The notes under the pieces are model-generated. The model was not told the origin of the DNA. It made no database searches and worked only from the letters and a program-made list of their open reading frames with translations. The translations under genes were made by a program, and so were the position numbers. A stretch of DNA of 64,000 nt from Micromonospora sp. NBC_01796. Its GTDB lineage: Bacteria; Actinomycetota; Actinomycetes; Mycobacteriales; Micromonosporaceae. The DNA lies in the NCBI RefSeq assembly GCF_035917455.1, contig NZ_CP109078.1, positions 6,618,001 through 6,682,000 of the forward strand. The letters run 5' to 3'. Every line of letters begins with the position of its first letter. Within the stretch, counting starts at the first letter, position 1. Positions 57,496-64,000 of this stretch are shown in pieces.

Positions 57496-58885
57496 CCGAT
57501 TTGGCGAGGGTGTCGGCCACGGCGGCGCGGGTGGGGTCGGGGTTGGCCCAGGACCAGTTGGGGTGGGCGCGGTTGGTGAGCAGGGCAAGGACGAGTTTGC
57601 GGTTCGGGTCGACGACCAGGGACGGTCCGGCGAATCCGGTGTGGCCGAAGGTGCGGGCGCTGGAGAGTCGGCCCATGAACCAGGGTTGGTTGAGTACGAC
57701 GCCGAGGCCGTGTGCGGAGGTGCGGTTCGGGCGTTCGGGGTCGATGGCGGGTTTGCCGCCGTTGGCGTTCTCCAACATCTTGCGGACCGTGGCCTCGGCG
57801 AGGATGCGTTTGCCCTGGTAGGTGCCGCCGCCGAGGAGTAGTTGTCCGATCGCGGCGAGGTCGGTGGCGGTGGCGAAGATGCCGGCGTGGCCGGCGATTC
57901 CGCCGAGGTGGTTGGCGACGTCGTCGTGGACGATGCCGCGCAACAGGCCACGGGAGGAGCGGGCGTCGGTGGCGACGAGGCGGGTCTTCTTCGCGTCGGC
58001 GGACAGCCAGCCGTTGGGGGTGAAGCCGGTGTCGCGCAGGCCGAGTGGGCCGGTGAGGTTGGTCTTGAGTGCCTGGTCGAGGCGCTGCCCGGTGACCTTT
58101 TCCACGATCTTCCCGGCGAGCATGAGGCCGACGCTGGAGTAGCGGAAGGTGTCGCCGGGGTTGGCGCCGGAGACGAGTGGGGTGGTCATGACGGCGTTCC
58201 ACCGGGCGGTGTTGTCGGGCAGGCCGGTGACCTTGGCGCCGACGGGTAGGCCGCCGGTGTGGGTGAGGAGCATGGCGACGGTGACCGCGTTCTTGCCGGT
58301 GCCGGTGAACTCGGGGAGGTATTCGGCGACGGGGGCGTCGAGGTTGACCTTGCCCTTGTCGACCTGTTGGAGGAGCAGGATCGCGGTGTAGACCTTGGTG
58401 ACCGAGGCGAGGTCGAAGATCGAGTCGGGGCGCATCGGTACCCGTTGGGCGGCCGGGAGGAGTTTCGGGCCGGCGCTGTAGCGCAGTGCCTCGCCGACGG
58501 CGGTGTGGACGGTGGTCTTGTCGTTGACCAGGACGAGGGCGACCGCGCCGGGGAAGCCTGCGTGTTGCACGGTCTGTGGGGTCGCGGGGAGGTAGCGCTG
58601 GAGGACCTTGGTGACCTCGGCGGCGTACGGGGCCTGGTTCGCCGTACCGGCGGTGGCGCCCGGGGTGGCGGTGGCGCCGGGTGAACCGCTCGGTGCCGAG
58701 CCCAGCTTCGCCGTGTTGCCGGCCGCGTCGGTGGCGCTGACGGCACCGGCCGGATCGGTCGATTCGGTCCAGGCCGGGGCGTTACCGGTGCCGTCGGGTT
58801 TACCGCAGCCGACGATCGCACCGGCGGCGGCGAGCCCGGCTCCGAGCAGCGTGCGACGGGCGAGCGTACGGCGAGCGACATGCAT
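57488..58885 (-). CDS. Serine hydrolase, class C beta-lactamase/DD-peptidase fold
   Basis: Product of 465 residues. It has a lipoprotein-type signal (ARRTLLGAGLAAAGAIVGCG, Cys 27) and a low-complexity linker. The SxxK motif is SVTK (in FDLASVTKVYTA); FRYSSVGLML carries the Tyr of YxN/YSx, and THTGGLP and HTGFAGP follow. Such enzymes are esterases or penicillin-binding-like peptidases outside the cell. The upstream DNA ligase gene is on the same strand but a strong terminator separates them. Confidence 0.82.
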   Translation of the reverse strand: MHVARRTLARRTLLGAGLAAAGAIVGCGKPDGTGNAPAWTESTDPAGAVSATDAAGNTAKLGSAPSGSPGATATPGATAGTANQAPYAAEVTKVLQRYLPATPQTVQHAGFPGAVALVLVNDKTTVHTAVGEALRYSAGPKLLPAAQRVPMRPDSIFDLASVTKVYTAILLLQQVDKGKVNLDAPVAEYLPEFTGTGKNAVTVAMLLTHTGGLPVGAKVTGLPDNTARWNAVMTTPLVSGANPGDTFRYSSVGLMLAGKIVEKVTGQRLDQALKTNLTGPLGLRDTGFTPNGWLSADAKKTRLVATDARSSRGLLRGIVHDDVANHLGGIAGHAGIFATATDLAAIGQLLLGGGTYQGKRILAEATVRKMLENANGGKPAIDPERPNRTSAHGLGVVLNQPWFMGRLSSARTFGHTGFAGPSLVVDPNRKLVLALLTNRAHPNWSWANPDPTRAAVADTLAKSVN

Positions 58886-58985
58886 GAACGTGATAGTGAC
58901 ACCACCCATCCGACTCCCGCGATCCGGGTCGCCCCCGTTGTTCGGGCGATTGCCACTCTTGCGGAGAAAGGGTCGCTACCGGCGG

Positions 58986-59024
58986 CGGGATTCGCACTCT
59001 TTCTCGACAAGAGTGCGAATCCCG
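58986..59024 (-). terminator. Terminator downstream of the DNA ligase gene
   Basis: CGGGATTCGCACTCTT (58986-59001) pairs perfectly with AAGAGTGCGAATCCCG (59009-59024) across a seven-base loop. It lies just downstream of the ligase stop (59038) and upstream of the serine hydrolase start. No U-run, but a 16-bp stem. Confidence 0.7.
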
Positions 59025-59037
59025 GAAGCGGAGGTGG

Positions 59038-61627
<2,590 letters not shown>

Positions 61628-63001
61628 ATGGGCGGTGGCGCCGGACGGCGGTGCGGACGGTCGGCGTCGGCCCGTACGGCGGGGGCGGTCGTCGGCCTGG
61701 TGCTGGTGGCACCGTTGGGGATTCCGGGACTGACCGGAAGCCCGAAGGCGTACGCGGCCACCGTCACCGCCGAGCCGATCCCACCGGTCGAGCCGACTCC
61801 GGCCGCCGGGTCGAGTCCATCGGTGGCGCCGGGCGGCCGGTATTACGTGGTCGGGCCGGGGACGGCTGGGCAGAAGGAGTACCTGTACGGGATCGCGGTG
61901 CAGACGCTCGGTGACGGCAACCGGTTCCGGGAGATCATCGAGCTGAACCGGGACCGGCCACAGCCGGACGGGGGCCGGCTGACCGATCCGCTCGACCTGC
62001 GGCCGGGGTGGATCCTGCTGTTGCCGCCGGACGCCAAGGGAGCCGGCGTGCAGGTGGGCACCCCTCCGGACGTACCGGCCCGGGCTCCGGCGAGCGCCGC
62101 CGAACCGGTCCGCGTACCGGCGCCGGAGGCGGCCAGCGACCGGACCCGTACGAGTTTCGCCGGTTACCTGCTCCGGCTCGGTGCGTTCGGGCTGATGGTG
62201 CTGCTTCTCGCGGTCGCGGTGGCCGTCATCCGGCAGCGGCGGCGTCCCCCGGTCACCGTGGCGAGCACCGCGACCACACCGCCGGCACCGAAAGCAGAAG
62301 CCGGAACGGGAGCGGCAACGGAAGCGGGTGGGGTTCGGGTGGGAGAGCCGGGGGAGTTGCGGGCGGAACTGGGGCAGGGGCCGGACCGGGTCGAGGTCCG
62401 GTTGATCGGTGCCGGCCGGGTGGGCGACTTCGGGGCGTACGCCTGGCTGCCCGACGGTGAACGGTTGCCGGGCGCCACCATGCCGGTGGTGCTGGGGCGG
62501 CAGGCGCAGCGATGGCTCTGGGTGGACCTGGCCCGGACGCCGGATCTGCTGACCATCACCGGGACACCGGAGGCATCCGGGCGGCAGGCGCTCGCCATCG
62601 TGGGGCAACTCCTCGATCGGGGGATCGGTGTCACCGTCGTCGGTCGGGTGCTCGGCGACGACGTACCGGCCGGCTGTCGACAGGTCGACACCTTCCCGGC
62701 GGCGCCGTACGACGCCGCCGGGCCGGGGATCGTGATCAGTGGCGGGTTGCGTGGGCCGGACCTGCTGGCGGCCCGGGGCATGCTGGCCGCCAGCGACGGG
62801 CTGTTGGTGCCCGTGCTGGTCGGGAAGGTGCTCCGGGCCCGCTGGTCACTGCTGGCCGTCGAACGCCCGACCGCCCCGCCGTCCGGTGGGCCCGGGACGG
62901 CACCGGCGTCAACCGATGCGGGGTCTGCGGGGTCCGAGGCGGCACCGCCGTCGACCTCGGGAATTGCCACCGTGGTGGCGGTCCCCGGCGAACGGGATTG
63001 A
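61628..63001 (+). CDS. Secreted/anchored protein with LysM-like module, partner of the mycosin-like gene
   Basis: Product of 457 residues. A signal (SARTAGAVVGLVLVAPLGIP) is followed by a LysM-like module at about 75-140 (YYVVGPGTAGQKEYLYGIAV, then NRFREIIELNRDR and WILLLPPDA). One membrane helix lies at about 178-200 (LRLGAFGLMVLLLAVAVAVI), so the N-terminal part is outside and a soluble domain (about 240-430) inside. The same LysM-like module opens the next gene. It lies directly before a type VII-like mycosin gene, so a role in that secretion system is inferred. Confidence 0.62.
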   Translation: MGGGAGRRCGRSASARTAGAVVGLVLVAPLGIPGLTGSPKAYAATVTAEPIPPVEPTPAAGSSPSVAPGGRYYVVGPGTAGQKEYLYGIAVQTLGDGNRFREIIELNRDRPQPDGGRLTDPLDLRPGWILLLPPDAKGAGVQVGTPPDVPARAPASAAEPVRVPAPEAASDRTRTSFAGYLLRLGAFGLMVLLLAVAVAVIRQRRRPPVTVASTATTPPAPKAEAGTGAATEAGGVRVGEPGELRAELGQGPDRVEVRLIGAGRVGDFGAYAWLPDGERLPGATMPVVLGRQAQRWLWVDLARTPDLLTITGTPEASGRQALAIVGQLLDRGIGVTVVGRVLGDDVPAGCRQVDTFPAAPYDAAGPGIVISGGLRGPDLLAARGMLAASDGLLVPVLVGKVLRARWSLLAVERPTAPPSGGPGTAPASTDAGSAGSEAAPPSTSGIATVVAVPGERD

Positions 63002-63090
63002 ACCGGAGTGCCCGAACTGCCGTTGTGCGGGCGTGGGCGCCGGACGGCGCACGGTGCGCGCGGTCGCGCCCGAGGCGAAGGAGAGTGCCG

Positions 63091-64000
63091 GTGGCGGCGC
63101 AGCGGCGGTCTTCGGTCCGGCGGCGATGGTGGTCCCTCGTCCTCGGGATCGCGGTGGTCCTGACGCTGCCGGGGCAGGCCCTGGCGGCACCCGCCGCTCC
63201 GGGGGAGAGCTACCTGAAGTACTACGTGGTGACCTCCGCGTACCAGGGCGAGTTCGAGACCCTCGAGCGGATCTCGTTCCGGTTCCTCGGCACCACCGAA
63301 CGGGCCGACGACATCTTCGACCTCAACGCCGGACGCCGGCAGGCCGACGGCGGTGTGCTCACCGAACCCGGCCCGCTCCCGCCGGGTTGGTTGCTCGTCC
63401 TGCCCTGGGACGCGACCGGGGAGGGGGTCCGGTACGGCCTGCTCTCCGCAGCCCAGCTCGGCGCCGGACCCGGTGCCGGGCCGGGAACCGGAGCGCCGCC
63501 GAACCCGTCGGCCGGTTTCCCGGTCACGGCACCACCGGTGGGCGGCACCCCGGTCGGCGCCCCGGTCGTGGGCGACGTGACCGGGGCCGGGCAGTGTCCG
63601 GTGACCACCGCCCCGACCGGCCCGGACCGTACCGACCGGCGGCCGGATCCGGGCCCGGCGTGGGCCCGTACGGAGGGCGAAGGGGTCATGGTCGCCGTGG
63701 TGGACTCCGGGGTGGACGGTGGCCGGGCGGGCCTGACCGGACGGGTGGCGGTCGGTGTCGACATCACCGCCGGCAGCGCACGCGGTGACGTGGACTGTCT
63801 CGGCTCGGGGACCGCGATGGCCGGGATCATCGCCGGACGTGCCACCGACTCGGCGGGCGGGAGCGGGATGGCCCCGGCGGCCACCGTGCTGCCGGTCCGG
63901 GTGGTCACCACGACACCACAGGCGCGATCGACCGACGTCGAGACCGGAATCCAGGTGGCGGTCTCGGCCGGAGCCGGTGTGATCGCGCTCGGCGGCCATG
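63091..64000 (+). CDS. Mycosin-like S8 serine protease, 3' end missing, catalytic His replaced
   Basis: 303 codons are visible, open to the window end. After a signal (WWSLVLGIAVVLTLPGQALA) comes a LysM-like module (KYYVVTSAYQGEFETLERIS, then WLLVLPWDA). The subtilase region has the Asp motif VAVVDSGVDG (Asp about 205). The next motif reads DCLGSGTAMAGIIAGR, where mycosins have DCxGHGT, so Ser 239 stands in place of the catalytic His. The Ser motif is beyond the window. The GTG at 63091 follows AAGGAG. Confidence 0.75.
   Translation, partial: MAAQRRSSVRRRWWSLVLGIAVVLTLPGQALAAPAAPGESYLKYYVVTSAYQGEFETLERISFRFLGTTERADDIFDLNAGRRQADGGVLTEPGPLPPGWLLVLPWDATGEGVRYGLLSAAQLGAGPGAGPGTGAPPNPSAGFPVTAPPVGGTPVGAPVVGDVTGAGQCPVTTAPTGPDRTDRRPDPGPAWARTEGEGVMVAVVDSGVDGGRAGLTGRVAVGVDITAGSARGDVDCLGSGTAMAGIIAGRATDSAGGSGMAPAATVLPVRVVTTTPQARSTDVETGIQVAVSAGAGVIALGGH

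Overview
The window is 64 kb of very GC-rich DNA with strong G/C third-position bias, frequent GTG starts and many ATGA/GTGA gene overlaps. F420-dependent LLM enzymes, a mycosin-like protease with its partner, a MDMPI-type enzyme, XRE/DUF397 regulator pairs and SigE/SigJ-type ECF sigma factors all point to an actinomycete, most likely Micromonosporaceae. This is inferred from gene content, not from a marker gene. No rRNA, tRNA, CRISPR array or large biosynthetic cluster was seen.

Layout. 0-5 kb: the end of a PP2C-like protein, an ECF sigma factor with its coupled partner, then a minus-strand operon of five tiny overlapping genes divergent from an XRE regulator. 5-13 kb: a DUF4331 protein, then a LacI-controlled sugar-uptake operon (binding protein, two permeases, Gfo/Idh/MocA dehydrogenase, TIM-barrel isomerase) with a palindromic operator in the divergent gap. 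13-30 kb: single genes and short operons, including a GT87 glycosyltransferase, topoisomerase IB, aldo/keto reductase, a divergent deaminase, several VOC proteins, a SigJ-VOC-hydrolase operon and hypotheticals. Two genes here, a HAD phosphatase and an uncharacterised protein, are broken by frameshifts.

30.3-31.5 kb: a 1.23-kb segment bounded by perfect 27-bp inverted repeats in CTAG. It holds the N-terminal stub of an IS630-type transposase and an intact ABM monooxygenase gene, and looks like a defective insertion sequence carrying cargo. 31.5-34 kb: a second XRE locus (XRE-DUF5753 plus DUF397) with two small divergent genes. 34-37 kb: a stress-type group (DUF2188, DUF4235, two LLM F420 enzymes, hemerythrin-like protein) in which three promoters share a GTTT-N15/16-GGGTA pattern. 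37-49 kb: LppX-like lipoprotein, NUDIX, TetR with a palindromic operator and a lone ketosynthase, GT4 glycosyltransferase, a copper/heme group (membrane protein, Dyp peroxidase, Met-rich PCu(A)C chaperone), and a TetR-MFS efflux pair with twin operators. 49-57.5 kb: secreted-type chorismate mutase, a four-gene ABC importer, ArsR-SulP, HxlR and an NAD(P)-binding protein. 57.5-64 kb: serine hydrolase, NAD-dependent DNA ligase, and two genes sharing a LysM-like module. The second of these is a mycosin-like protease, cut by the window end, in which the catalytic His position is Ser.

Most groups are local regulator-target units rather than one large pathway. The features most worth a second look are the cargo-carrying IS remnant, the five-gene mini-ORF operon, the shared stress-promoter motif, and the degenerate mycosin with its neighbour.
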